From contig NZ_CP034184.1 of the NCBI RefSeq assembly GCF_003860465.1, forward strand, positions 248,001 through 312,000: a stretch of 64,000 bases of DNA. The letters are read 5' to 3'. Of this stretch, positions 52,809-61,372 are shown piece by piece (within the stretch, counting starts at the first letter, position 1; the number at the start of each line of letters is the position of its first letter). The notes under the pieces are model-generated. The model was not told the origin of the DNA, did not search any database, and worked only from the letters and a program-made list of their open reading frames with translations. Source of the stretch: Deinococcus psychrotolerans (GTDB lineage Bacteria; Deinococcota; Deinococci; Deinococcales; Deinococcaceae). The position numbers were made by a program, and so were the translations under genes.

Positions 52809-54350
52809 ATGGCATCATCCGGCTCCAGACCTGCCCCGCTCTCCATCCTGAAACGGACGGCCCCCTATCTCGACGCCCGTCGTCTGGGCCTCACCCTAGG
52901 TATGGCCGCCCTTTCTGGACTGCTGTCCGCACTGGTGCTTCCACGTGGGCCGACCACCCAACTTCAGGCCCTCGCCCTGCTGGCTGCTGGCCTCAGTATC
53001 GGGCTGCTGGCGGGGGTCGTCACGCGCTCCCGCTGGTCGCTGCTCATCACACCACTCGTTCACGTCTTGGCTTTAGAGCTGGCCCGCCCTGGCCTGCTGG
53101 GGCCGACCGCCGGGGCCATCCGCCTGACCGAGATCTACGGGGTGCTGGCCTTCTTGCTGGGACGCGGGCTGTATGGGCTGGTCGTTCTGCTGCCGATGGT
53201 ACTCGGGGCCTCCCTGGGCGTGTTCCTTGCCAGAAGGAATATCACAACGCGGCCAGGAGCCAGACCCCGCTGGATCGTCCCTGGCCTGATTGTCTCTGTG
53301 CTGGTCGCCCTTACCGTGCAGATCGCGCTTCCGGCCCGCACACCGCCCATCCTCGGCGCAGACGGCCAGCCCTTGCCCGGTAGCGTCGCCGAACTGACCA
53401 CCGTGCGGCTCGGTGGGCATGACCAGACCATCATGATTCGTGGGTACAGTACCGAGAAGCCGGTGCTGCTCTACCTCAATGGTGGCCCTGGCATGAGTGG
53501 CCTGCCGTATACCCGCGTGGTGCTGAACGACCTGTCGCGCGATTTCGTGATCGTGGACTGGGATCAGCGCGGGGCGGGCAAATCCTACCCCGCCATCGAC
53601 CCGACCTCCACTTTGACGCCCGCGCAGGCGGTCAGCGATACCATCGAACTCACCAACTCCTTGCGTGCGCGTTTCGACGAGCAGAAGATTTATCTGGTCG
53701 GCGAATCCTGGGGCAGCCTCCTAGGCGTGCTGGCCGTGCAGAAGGCACCCGAGCTGTTTTACGCCTTCATCGGCAGCGGCCAGATGGTCAGCGTACGTGA
53801 AACCGACCGCCGCATCTATAAAGATGTGCTCGATCTTTCGGCGCACACAGGCAACCCCGGCCTCGCCGCGAAGATGCGCAGCTACGGCCAGCCGCCGTAC
53901 GCCGACCTACCTTACGCCAATGTCTTCGCCCTGGGCCAGTACGACGCGCTGTACAAGCCGTACACGCCCTCGGCGGCGTACCGGAAGCTGGGAGCCACGT
54001 CTGGCATCGGCCCCTACGGTGTGTTTGGCAGCGAGTACAACCTGATCGAAAGATTTGACGTGCTGCGCGGCTTGATGGACACGTTCACGGTGATGTACCC
54101 GCAGATCCAGAACATCGATTTCCGGAGGGACGCCAGAACGCTGGAGGTGCCGGTCTACATTCTTGACGGCACCAGCGAACTGTCGGCCCGGCGCGACCTG
54201 ACACTGGAATGGTTCGCGGCGCTCCGGGCCCCCATCAAGACTCTGGTGCCCTTCGAGAACGCCGCTCACTCGGTGGCCTTCGAGCAATTCGAGAAATTCG
54301 GCGTGCTGATGCGTGAAACAGTGCTGCCCCAGACGTATGCAAGCCCGTGA
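52809..54350 (+). CDS. Membrane-anchored alpha/beta hydrolase (prolyl-aminopeptidase-like)
   Basis: A 513-residue protein. About 190 N-terminal residues contain four or five membrane helices (GMAALSGLLSALVLPRG, ALALLAAGLSIGLLAGVV, RGLYGLVVLLPMVLGASLGV, WIVPGLIVSVLVALTVQ). An S33-type hydrolase follows: oxyanion loop LNGGPGMS, IVDWDQRGAGKS, nucleophile in VGESWGSLLG and late His in NAAHSVAF; Asp is probably in YILDGTSEL. It would cleave peptides or other amides/esters outside the membrane. The ATG at 52809 has GAGG 7 bases upstream. It is the first gene of the string running to 59132. Confidence 0.88.
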   Translation: MASSGSRPAPLSILKRTAPYLDARRLGLTLGMAALSGLLSALVLPRGPTTQLQALALLAAGLSIGLLAGVVTRSRWSLLITPLVHVLALELARPGLLGPTAGAIRLTEIYGVLAFLLGRGLYGLVVLLPMVLGASLGVFLARRNITTRPGARPRWIVPGLIVSVLVALTVQIALPARTPPILGADGQPLPGSVAELTTVRLGGHDQTIMIRGYSTEKPVLLYLNGGPGMSGLPYTRVVLNDLSRDFVIVDWDQRGAGKSYPAIDPTSTLTPAQAVSDTIELTNSLRARFDEQKIYLVGESWGSLLGVLAVQKAPELFYAFIGSGQMVSVRETDRRIYKDVLDLSAHTGNPGLAAKMRSYGQPPYADLPYANVFALGQYDALYKPYTPSAAYRKLGATSGIGPYGVFGSEYNLIERFDVLRGLMDTFTVMYPQIQNIDFRRDARTLEVPVYILDGTSELSARRDLTLEWFAALRAPIKTLVPFENAAHSVAFEQFEKFGVLMRETVLPQTYASP

Positions 54351-54413
54351 GGGGCGGTGTGCGCTCGTGGCGGCGAGGACATCAGTGAAGGCGCATCTCT
54401 CAAGGAGGACAGC

Positions 54414-55121
54414 ATGACCCGCCTTAAGACCATAAAAGCCAAAACAAATAACCGTTCCGCTTTCGGGGTGGGATTTTTCATCAGTATCGGGGCTGGCGTG
54501 GGCGTGGTGGCCGGGACTTTGCTCGGCGACCTCGTGGCTGGAATGATGTACGGTGCCGGTGCTGGCGTGGTGGTGGGTGCGGTGGTGGAGATGTACCGCC
54601 GTCAACCCTCCCCGCCTGCACCACCCCACACGGCTCAACCTCCCCGCCCAACTGGTCTGCGCTGGCTTATTGGCTGCCTCGTCTTCCTCGGTGTCAGTGC
54701 ACTGTTTGGCGGCGTTGTGCTGGTGGGCAGTCCATCCGGTGAGTGGCTGCACATTCCGCTGACCGTCCTCCGATATTCCCCGTTCAGCGACTTCCTGATT
54801 CCTGGTCAGATCCTGGGGACGGTGTTCGGCGTCGGCTCACTCCTCACCGTGCTGGCACTGTGGATGCGTCCGGCCTGGCCACTGGGCACTGCGCTGACCC
54901 ACTCTACAGGTGAGTACTGGGCCTGGAGTGCCGCCGTAGCCCTGGGTCTGGGGCAGATCATCTGGATCGTCACGCAGATACTGATGGTGCGCGGCGTTGA
55001 TGGGCTGCAAGTGGTCTACGGCACCCTCGGCGCGCTGATCGTGATGCTGGCCTGTCTGCCGGGCGTGCGGCAGTATTTCGCGCTCCGTCCAGACCTGCTC
55101 CTTTCAGGGCGGCCCCGGTGA
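54414..55121 (+). CDS. Multi-span membrane protein with Gly-rich first helices
   Basis: A 235-residue protein with about six membrane segments. The first pair (FGVGFFISIGAGVGVVAGTL, LVAGMMYGAGAGVVVGAVVE) are Gly/Ala-spaced, like those of the small protein at 52540. A Pro-rich linker precedes the rest (WLIGCLVFLGVSALFGGVVL ... YGTLGALIVMLACLP). Family not recognised. AAGGAGG lies 7 bases before the ATG. Its end overlaps the first CPBP gene by four bases, so the two are coupled. Confidence 0.75.
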   Translation: MTRLKTIKAKTNNRSAFGVGFFISIGAGVGVVAGTLLGDLVAGMMYGAGAGVVVGAVVEMYRRQPSPPAPPHTAQPPRPTGLRWLIGCLVFLGVSALFGGVVLVGSPSGEWLHIPLTVLRYSPFSDFLIPGQILGTVFGVGSLLTVLALWMRPAWPLGTALTHSTGEYWAWSAAVALGLGQIIWIVTQILMVRGVDGLQVVYGTLGALIVMLACLPGVRQYFALRPDLLLSGRPR

Positions 55122-55858
55122 GGTGGCCTGGATTTGCTAAGCGCCATCCAGTCTGGTTCGTGACGCTGCTGGAACTCGCTGTGATCGTGGTGTATGGGCT
55201 GACCGGCACCATCGCCCACTTCGCTGAGCTGCCCGGCGAGTTCGTCAGTATCGTTGCCAATGTGATGCTGATCGTGCTGGCCGCCGGATTGCTGACCCGG
55301 CTGGGGTGGTGGCGCACCGCCGGATTCAGGCTGCCTGTCCGGCCACGCGATCTGCTATGGTTCGTCCCTCTGCTCTTGCCAATCGGCTTCAGTCTCGCCG
55401 CAGGCACCGAGTTCAAGGGGTGGGTGCTGACCTCACAACTGCTGATCTCGGCTCTCCTGATCGGTTTCGCTGAGGAGGCCTTCTTCCGGGGGCTGATGCT
55501 GAGTGCCCTGAAGACCAGGGGGTTCTGGACAGCCGCCGTTGTGTCGTCGGTGCTGTTCGGGTTGTCGCATACGCTGAACCTGCTCTCGGGCAAAAGCGGC
55601 GCGGAGATTCTGATTCAGGTCAGCTATGCCCTGGCCATTGGCTTTTGCTTCGCTGCCACCGTGCTCAGGACAGGGCTGATCTGGCCGCTGGTGCTCATTC
55701 ACGCCCTGATCGATTTCACCAGCTTTCTCGGTAAGGAGGGGACTTCACCTGCCTGGAATGCCCCTGCTGGCATCGGCGTTACGTTCGCGTTCATGTCCTA
55801 CGGTCTGTACCTGATGCTGCACCGGCAAAGCCCAGGCGTGAAGGTGGCCGCCGCATGA
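55118..55858 (+). CDS. CPBP-family intramembrane protease-like protein 1
   Basis: A 246-residue protein with seven or eight membrane helices and the CPBP (CAAX protease / bacteriocin-processing) motifs: EEAFFRG (about residues 121-127) matching EExxxR, FGLSH near 149 and HALID near 197. The glutamates and His residues are the presumed active site. Such proteins cleave within membranes, or act as immunity or regulatory factors. GTG start overlapping the previous stop (GTGA). It overlaps the next CPBP gene by four bases. Confidence 0.9.
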   Translation: MRWPGFAKRHPVWFVTLLELAVIVVYGLTGTIAHFAELPGEFVSIVANVMLIVLAAGLLTRLGWWRTAGFRLPVRPRDLLWFVPLLLPIGFSLAAGTEFKGWVLTSQLLISALLIGFAEEAFFRGLMLSALKTRGFWTAAVVSSVLFGLSHTLNLLSGKSGAEILIQVSYALAIGFCFAATVLRTGLIWPLVLIHALIDFTSFLGKEGTSPAWNAPAGIGVTFAFMSYGLYLMLHRQSPGVKVAAA

Positions 55859-56700
55859 GTCGGCCGCACCTTCCCAGCGGGGTCGGAAGATTTTTCGTCC
55901 TCACCTTCGCGCTGACGTGGCTGCTCTGGCTACCGATGCTGCTGGCTGGCCACCACCTGATCGGCCCAGTGATCGGCACAGTGCAGAGTACCCTGCTGCT
56001 AGCGCTAGGAACGGCTGTACCCAGCTTCGTGGCGCTGGCGCTGGCAGCCCGCAGCGGCGGCGCGGCGGCGCTGCTGTGTGGACTCACACGCTGGCGGCTC
56101 CCCGCCCGCTGGTACGCCGCCGTGCTGCTGATTCCTGCCGCGCTGATGCTGACGGCAGTGGGGCTGGACGTACTGCTGGGCGGCACTGCACCGTCCTTTG
56201 CCTCGCCCGAACGCTGGCCGCTGGTGGCCGTGAACTTCCTGGCCGTGCTCTTGATCGGCGGCCCTCTGGGTGAGGAGCTGGGCTGGCGCGGCTACGCCCT
56301 GCCCCGGCTCGACCTAAAACTGAATTCAACCGCTGCCGCTGTGCTTCTCGGGCTGGTCTGGGCCGCCTGGCACCTGCCGCTGTTCCTGCTGCCGGGGACA
56401 CCACAGGCGCAACTGCCCCTCGTCTGGTTCGTGCTTCAGACCGTGGCCTTCAGCGTGCTGCTGGCCTGGGTCTATCGGCGCACTGGAGGCAGTCTGCTGC
56501 TGGTCGTGTTGTTGCACGGCGTGGTCAACACCTTGGCTGGCCCCTTGCGTGTTCTCCCCACCGCCGGAGGCACGCTGCGGCCTTACATCCTGATCACCCT
56601 GCTCACGGTGGCGGCAGCCCTGCTGGTGAGCTGGCAAGGACAGTCTGGCAGGCCAGTCAGAATGCTCGGCGCTCCTACTGCTGCCCTGGAGAACCGATGA
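55855..56700 (+). CDS. CPBP-family intramembrane protease-like protein 2
   Basis: A 281-residue protein with about eight helices. Motif 1 is EELGWRGYALPRL (about 141-153), motif 2 WAAWHLPLFLLPG (about 168), and motif 3 LLHGVVNTLAG (about 220). All catalytic positions are present. It belongs to the EELGWRG branch, unlike CPBP 1, so the pair are not recent duplicates. ATGA overlaps on both sides indicate translational coupling with CPBP 1 and the DUF6544 gene. Confidence 0.92.
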   Translation: MSRPHLPSGVGRFFVLTFALTWLLWLPMLLAGHHLIGPVIGTVQSTLLLALGTAVPSFVALALAARSGGAAALLCGLTRWRLPARWYAAVLLIPAALMLTAVGLDVLLGGTAPSFASPERWPLVAVNFLAVLLIGGPLGEELGWRGYALPRLDLKLNSTAAAVLLGLVWAAWHLPLFLLPGTPQAQLPLVWFVLQTVAFSVLLAWVYRRTGGSLLLVVLLHGVVNTLAGPLRVLPTAGGTLRPYILITLLTVAAALLVSWQGQSGRPVRMLGAPTAALENR

Positions 56701-57608
56701 ACACAAGATCCCGACACGGCACGCCCGCTTCACCCCCGCGCCTCGCAGAACCGTCTTTGCCTTCTGTAAACCGGCACTGGGAGCGCTGGCAACGCGCTAG
56801 CTTGTGGAGCGTTGCCAGCCTGGCAGGCCTGCTGATCCTGGGCTGGCTGGGTCTTCAGGTCACCCCCGCGCCATTCCCAGCCATTCCAGGGACGGCGGCG
56901 ACACCATCGTCCATCCCACTGCTACCCAATCTGCCTGCACCGGTTGAGCGGTTTTACCGCCTGACCTACGGCGAGTGCATTCCGGTGATCACCTCGGCCA
57001 TCATCACGGGCCGGGCCGCCATCCGCCCCATTCCCGGCGGCCCCACCCTGCCTGCCCGCTTCCGCTTCATTCACGAGGCGGGCCGCAACTACCGCCACTA
57101 CATTGAGGCCACCTGGTTCGGCCTGCCGATTCTGCGCGTCAACGAATCGTACCTGGACGGAGTGAGCCGCATTGAACTGCCCTGGCAAAAGAGCGAGGGC
57201 AATCCCCAGACCGCGCAGGCAGCCAACTTGGGCCTGTGGGCCGAGACCACCTCGATGCCCGCCGTGTTTCTGACCGACCCAAGGGTGCGCTGGCAGGCCG
57301 TGAACGACGCCACTGCACTGCTGGTCGTCCCGTTCGAACAGGCGCATGAAACCTTTGTGGTGCGTTTTGATCCCACCACGGGTCTCCCGACGCTGCTGGA
57401 GTCGATGCGGTTCAAGGGCGAAACGGACACGCACAAGACGCTGTGGTCAAACGGGCTTCTCCGCTGGGCCAGCTTCGGCGGGATCACGCTGCCCAGTGTC
57501 GGCACTGCTGCCTGGGCTGATGACGGTCGACCCTGGGCCGTCTTCACCACCGAGAGCATCGGCCTGAACACGGACGTGCGCCAGTCTGTGCGGGCCAAGG
57601 GGCTATGA
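56697..57608 (+). CDS. DUF6544-family protein
   Basis: A 303-residue protein with one membrane helix (LWSVASLAGLLILGWLGLQV, about 36-55) and a large extracytoplasmic domain of the DUF6544 type: NLPAPVERFYRLTYGECIPV, GGPTLPARFRFIHEAGRNYR, TWFGLPILRVNESYLDG, then LLRWASFGGITLPSVG. The pattern of paired beta strands resembles lipid- or carrier-binding proteins, but the function is unknown. It overlaps the CPBP 2 gene by four bases. Several DUF6544 genes are known to me beside membrane proteins of unknown role. Confidence 0.8.
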   Translation: MNTRSRHGTPASPPRLAEPSLPSVNRHWERWQRASLWSVASLAGLLILGWLGLQVTPAPFPAIPGTAATPSSIPLLPNLPAPVERFYRLTYGECIPVITSAIITGRAAIRPIPGGPTLPARFRFIHEAGRNYRHYIEATWFGLPILRVNESYLDGVSRIELPWQKSEGNPQTAQAANLGLWAETTSMPAVFLTDPRVRWQAVNDATALLVVPFEQAHETFVVRFDPTTGLPTLLESMRFKGETDTHKTLWSNGLLRWASFGGITLPSVGTAAWADDGRPWAVFTTESIGLNTDVRQSVRAKGL

Positions 57609-57609
57609 C

Positions 57610-57771
57610 ATGAAAAGTTTCCTTCACTGGGGCGCAGGGATCATCCTCGCCCTACCTGGTCTGATTTATCTCTTGGGCTTCGCAGCCTGCTTGCGCCTGG
57701 CGACGGACGCTCCCCTGATAAATACCCTAACCGAGTTGCTGTACAGCTCAAGTGAATTGGAGCCGCCATGA
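57610..57771 (+). CDS. 53-residue membrane protein
   Basis: ATG 57610 begins just after the DUF6544 stop. It encodes a hydrophobic helix (AGIILALPGLIYLLGFAACL, about 9-28) and a short polar tail, and its TGA overlaps the ATG of CPBP 3. The position, coupling and helix make it a likely real small protein. Function unknown. Confidence 0.65.
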   Translation: MKSFLHWGAGIILALPGLIYLLGFAACLRLATDAPLINTLTELLYSSSELEPP

Positions 57772-58589
57772 CCAGCCACCCCCTCCAAGTCCACTGCGCC
57801 TTTCTCCAATCACCATCGAGGTACTTCGGCTGGGTCTTTGCCGCCTCGCTTCCCTTCTATGCCCTCGGAATCCTCGCACCGCAACTCAAGCGCTTGATCC
57901 CTTTTGGCTTACCCATCAGTACCCTGATGATTTTTTGTCCGGCGGGTGTTGCCATCAGTTTGACCTACCGTTACGAAGGTCAGGCAGGTGTACGGCGCTT
58001 GCTGGGTCGAGTGTTCGATTACCGAGTTATCCCGAACAAAACCTGGCTGCTGCTTTCCGTGGGCATCATGCCTGCCGCTATGCTGTTCTCTTACGCTGTG
58101 CAGCTACTGCTTGATCCGTCCTTGCCGCAGGCTGTTTGGTCACTCACGCTGGTGTTCAGCTTTGCCGTGTACTTTTTTGGGGCAATAAGCGAGGAGCTGG
58201 GCTGGACGGGTTACGCGCTCGACCCACTGCAACACCGGTACGGTTGTCTGGTGGCCAGTGTGGGCCTGGGCACGCTGTGGTGGCTGTGGCACGTCATCCC
58301 TTACCATGTCACTGGACGCTCAACGGATTGGATTCTCTGGCAGGGTCTGGCCACAGTGATGTTTCGTATCATCATGGTTTGGATTTACAACCACGCTGGG
58401 CGCAGCGTCCTGACCTCCATCCTGTTCCACGCCGCCATCAACACCAGCATTGATGCTTTTCCCGTGAGCAGTTCCCATTACGACCCGAAGGTCATGGGCC
58501 TGATGCTGCTCGGGCTGACCCTGTTGGTGGCTGTAGGCCCGAAGTTTCTGACGATGGTAGCTTCCCCGAAGCGCGTTGACTCTCGATGA
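57768..58589 (+). CDS. CPBP-family membrane protein 3, altered active-site motif
   Basis: A 273-residue protein with about eight helices. Motif 1 reads EELGWTGYALDPLQ (near 143), with Thr where the family usually has Arg; motif 2 is LWWLWHVIPYH (near 168) and motif 3 FHAAINTSID (near 224). The glutamates and histidines remain, so activity is possible but uncertain. Coupled to the upstream small gene by a four-base overlap, and its stop overlaps the start of the flavodoxin remnant. Confidence 0.85.
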   Translation: MTSHPLQVHCAFLQSPSRYFGWVFAASLPFYALGILAPQLKRLIPFGLPISTLMIFCPAGVAISLTYRYEGQAGVRRLLGRVFDYRVIPNKTWLLLSVGIMPAAMLFSYAVQLLLDPSLPQAVWSLTLVFSFAVYFFGAISEELGWTGYALDPLQHRYGCLVASVGLGTLWWLWHVIPYHVTGRSTDWILWQGLATVMFRIIMVWIYNHAGRSVLTSILFHAAINTSIDAFPVSSSHYDPKVMGLMLLGLTLLVAVGPKFLTMVASPKRVDSR

Positions 58590-59132
58590 CCCCAGCTTCA
58601 ATCCGAGGCGTGTTCATCATGCCCGATCAACCCATTCTGGTCGCCTACGCCTCTCATACCGTGAGCACCGAAGAAGTCGCTGAAGCTATCGCAACAGCCC
58701 TTCAGGAACATAGTGCGCGGGTGGACATGCATCCGGTTCAAGACGTCACCGCCCTCAAGTCGTGCCGTGTTGGTGGGTAGCGCTATTCACGCCCTGAAGT
58801 GGTTGCCGGAGGCCGCCGAGTTTATCAAGCGGCACACAACTGAACTTGAGCAGTTGCCTCGTCTGATCTACTTCTTCTGCGCCACCCTCCGCGAAGATAC
58901 GGCCGAGCATCACCGTGAAGTCCTGGCGTATCTGAACCCGGTGCGGGCGATCCTCGAACCACTGGAGATCGGGCTGTTCGCGGGCAGACTCGACGCGTCC
59001 AGGCTGCCCCTTCTCGAACGAATGCTGGTCAAAGCCGTGAAGGGCGACTAGCGCGACTGGGAAGCCATCCACGAATGGGCGGGCGGGGTCTGGGAGCATC
59101 TCGAGCATGGGGAGGGGGAGGCCGTGGCGTGA
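58586..59132 (+). pseudogene. Flavodoxin-like gene (HemG type), frameshift plus stop
   Basis: It starts at ATG 58586 or 58619 with ILVAYASHTVSTEEVAEAIA, the FMN-phosphate loop region of a flavodoxin. The frame breaks near 58760, then continues in another frame: VLVGSAIHALKWLPEAAEFI, LIYFFCATLREDT, PLLERMLVKAVKGD. A TAG at 59049 interrupts the classical end GD-stop-RDWEAIHEWA, which then runs to TGA at 59130-59132. It would have carried electrons or oxidised protoporphyrinogen; it is now inactive. Confidence 0.78.
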
Positions 59133-59223
59133 ACGCAGGCCATCGGGTGCGGCTGGTGAAGATGAGGAGCCAGACATGCATCACACTTTGCAGAACATTT
59201 TTTCGATCCAAGGGGAGAGATTT

Positions 59224-60174
59224 ATGACGACTCGTTGTTTGACACCCACTGTGGCGCGATGTCTGGGCACAGTCCAGGCCAGGAGCGAAGAGGTCTCACT
59301 GAGCGTGCCCGGCGCAGAATTGCACGCGACCCTGACCATCCCGGACAGCGTGGGCTGTCCGCCGGTGCTGATGATCCTGGCAGGCAGTGGCCCAACCGAC
59401 CGCGACGGCAACAGTCCAATCGGTGTCCACAGCAACGTCTACCGTAAGCTGGCCCGGGCACTTGCAGGAGCTGGATACGCCGTCCTGCGCCCGGACAAGC
59501 GCTTAATCGGTGAGAGCACCGTCAGCGATCCGCGAGAAGATGTTCTGACCTTTGGCACCTACATTCAGGATGCTGAAGCCTGGCTCCGCTGGCTGGATGA
59601 ACGGACCGATCTGGCGCAGGTGGGCGTCATTGGCCACAGCGAGGGGGCCCTGATCGGTTTGGGAGCTGCCCTCGACACGCCGGTGGGCGCTTACGTGAGC
59701 CTGGCTGGGGCCGGAGAGAACGTCTTTAGTCTTGTTACCCGTCAGCTTCACGCGAACACCGCGACCCCGGTTCTGCTGCTTCAGGAAGCTGAACGGATTA
59801 TGGTCTCGCTGCGGGCAGGTCAAACGGTAGCCGCCGTCAGCCCGGAGCTGATGGGCTTGTTCCGGCCCAGCGTGCAGCCCTACATGATCTCCTGGATGAG
59901 ACTTGACCCTCCAGCTATGCTGAGTCGCCTGAACGTGCCTGCGCTGATCGTGCAGGGCGACCGGGACGTGCAGGTTTCGGTGCAGGACGCCCAGAACCTG
60001 GCAGCGGCCCAGCCGAAGGCCCAGCTGAGCGTCATCGCGGGCATGAACCATATTCTGGTGGACGCGCCCGCCGCGCTGCCTGAGAACTTGGCGACCTACG
60101 CCCAGCCGGAGTTGCCACTCAACACCGAATTGGTTCAGACCCTGACGCATTTTCTGGACCGGGTGATGAAGTGA
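59224..60174 (+). CDS. Alpha/beta hydrolase, S9/BAAT-like esterase
   Basis: A 316-residue soluble hydrolase: ELHATLTIPDSVGCPPVLMI, then LAGSGPTDRDGNS as the oxyanion-loop region, YAVLRPDKRLIGES, the nucleophile elbow IGHSEGALIG (Ser about 142), ALIVQGDRDVQV with the acid, and GMNHILVDAP with the catalytic His. Typical for small-molecule or peptide-amide hydrolases in Deinococcus. The ATG at 59224 is chosen because AAGGGGAG lies 8 bases before it; the frame extends upstream to 59107 without a site. It lies 91 bases after the flavodoxin remnant. Confidence 0.88.
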   Translation: MTTRCLTPTVARCLGTVQARSEEVSLSVPGAELHATLTIPDSVGCPPVLMILAGSGPTDRDGNSPIGVHSNVYRKLARALAGAGYAVLRPDKRLIGESTVSDPREDVLTFGTYIQDAEAWLRWLDERTDLAQVGVIGHSEGALIGLGAALDTPVGAYVSLAGAGENVFSLVTRQLHANTATPVLLLQEAERIMVSLRAGQTVAAVSPELMGLFRPSVQPYMISWMRLDPPAMLSRLNVPALIVQGDRDVQVSVQDAQNLAAAQPKAQLSVIAGMNHILVDAPAALPENLATYAQPELPLNTELVQTLTHFLDRVMK

Positions 60175-60359
60175 AGGCGTCCCATACCGGCGGTGTCTCC
60201 GGTTTGTCCGTGCCCCTTCACTTGACGCAGCAATCATGGCCCGGCAGCTTTTAGGAGAATTCAGGGCGCATCAGAACGGTAATTCAGTGGTAATGGCCTT
60301 CTTCTAGGCTTGTAGTTGTCAAGAATATTGAGCGGACAACTGCTCGGGAGGAAGGTGTC

Positions 60360-60719
60360 ATGAACGTTCAGAACAAGACGACGGTCTCAGAGGCTGCGGC
60401 CATCCCTACAGACTCCACCTTTGTGGAAGAGCTCCAGATGAGCGGCGCAGATCTCGTCGGGCAGCTTCATGAATTGATGAAGGAAGGCAATGCCCGCCGC
60501 GTGACAGTGCTGAATGAACACGGCGATGAGCTGATTAGTATTTCGCTGACCCTCGGCGCGGTGGCGGGCGGGCTGGTGGCCCTCTCGGTTCCTGCGCTGG
60601 CTGCCGTGGGTGCCCTGGCCGCCCTGGCGACCCATGTGAAGGTGATCGTGACCCGTGACAGCCCTGCCCAGGCACCGGTAGAGGAAGGGCTTCCGGAACA
60701 GGTCGCCATGACCCCGTGA
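60360..60719 (+). CDS. DUF4342-domain protein
   Basis: A 119-residue protein. The DUF4342 core covers about 20-100: SFVEE-type opening (TFVEELQMSGADLVGQLHEL), RRVTVLNEHGDELISISLTL and two hydrophobic helices (GGLVALSVPALAAVGALAAL). Family function is unknown. GGGAGGAAGG lies before the ATG. About 40 bases upstream, a 7-base inverted repeat AGTTGTC ... GACAACT (60314-60341) could be an operator. Confidence 0.82.
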   Translation: MNVQNKTTVSEAAAIPTDSTFVEELQMSGADLVGQLHELMKEGNARRVTVLNEHGDELISISLTLGAVAGGLVALSVPALAAVGALAALATHVKVIVTRDSPAQAPVEEGLPEQVAMTP

Positions 60720-60859
60720 ACCGTTCTTCACCGAACCCGAGCCGCCGTTAGATCCTCAAGGTTCTGGGTCTGGTGTGGCCGGGATCCCTGAACCAGCCAG
60801 TCGAGGCGGCGAGTGTCCATGGGCAGTTCGGGTGTGAGCTGGGACTGGGCTACACGCTA

Positions 60860-61328
60860 CTGCGACTGCCCGTCATATTCACCCAGGAGGCTGGTCAGGA
60901 AGGTCTTCGCAGCTTCAGTATCCCGGTGTCTCTGAAGAAGAATGTCAAGCACGAAGCCGTTCTCGTCCACCGCTCTCAGAGCCAGTGGCGAACACCATCA
61001 ACGCTTGTACAGACCTCATGCAGGTACCATCGGGAACCCCGGCGGGGTTCCCGGTAGCGCAGGTCTTCCGCGAAGAGAGGTCCGAATTTAATGCACCATT
61101 CGCGGAGGGTTTCATGGAGGAGTGGCGTCCTCAAGGGCGTCCGTTCACGACGATACTGACCTCAATGCTGCGCTGATGCAGCAATTCCTGAACGTCCCTG
61201 TAGACCAGGGGAAAGCGGTGATACAGCCACACGGCCTGCTGGATGATAGTCATCGGGAAGCGGTGGGGGTAGGGCGTTCCTTCGGTCACGGTGGGCAGCC
61301 TACCCCAATCCGGTTGAGGCAACACAAC
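60860..61328 (-). mobile_element. Decayed IS6-family element, second lineage
   Basis: The minus strand encodes an IS6 transposase in pieces: FPMTIIQQAVWLYHRFPLVY and RDVQELLHQRSIEVSIV, then in another frame HETLREWCIKFGPLFAEDLR and REPRRGSRWYLHEVCTSVDG, and after another shift ENGFVLDILLQRHRDTEAAK. The catalytic remainder is gone. The outer end reads GGTTGTGTTGCCTCAAC, identical over 17 bases to the left end of the IS4-family element at 12330. It is related to, but not a copy of, the IS6 at 40581. Confidence 0.75.
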
Positions 61329-61372
61329 CCAGCGTTGTCATCCCCCAGAATTCCCATTCAGGGACTGGAATG

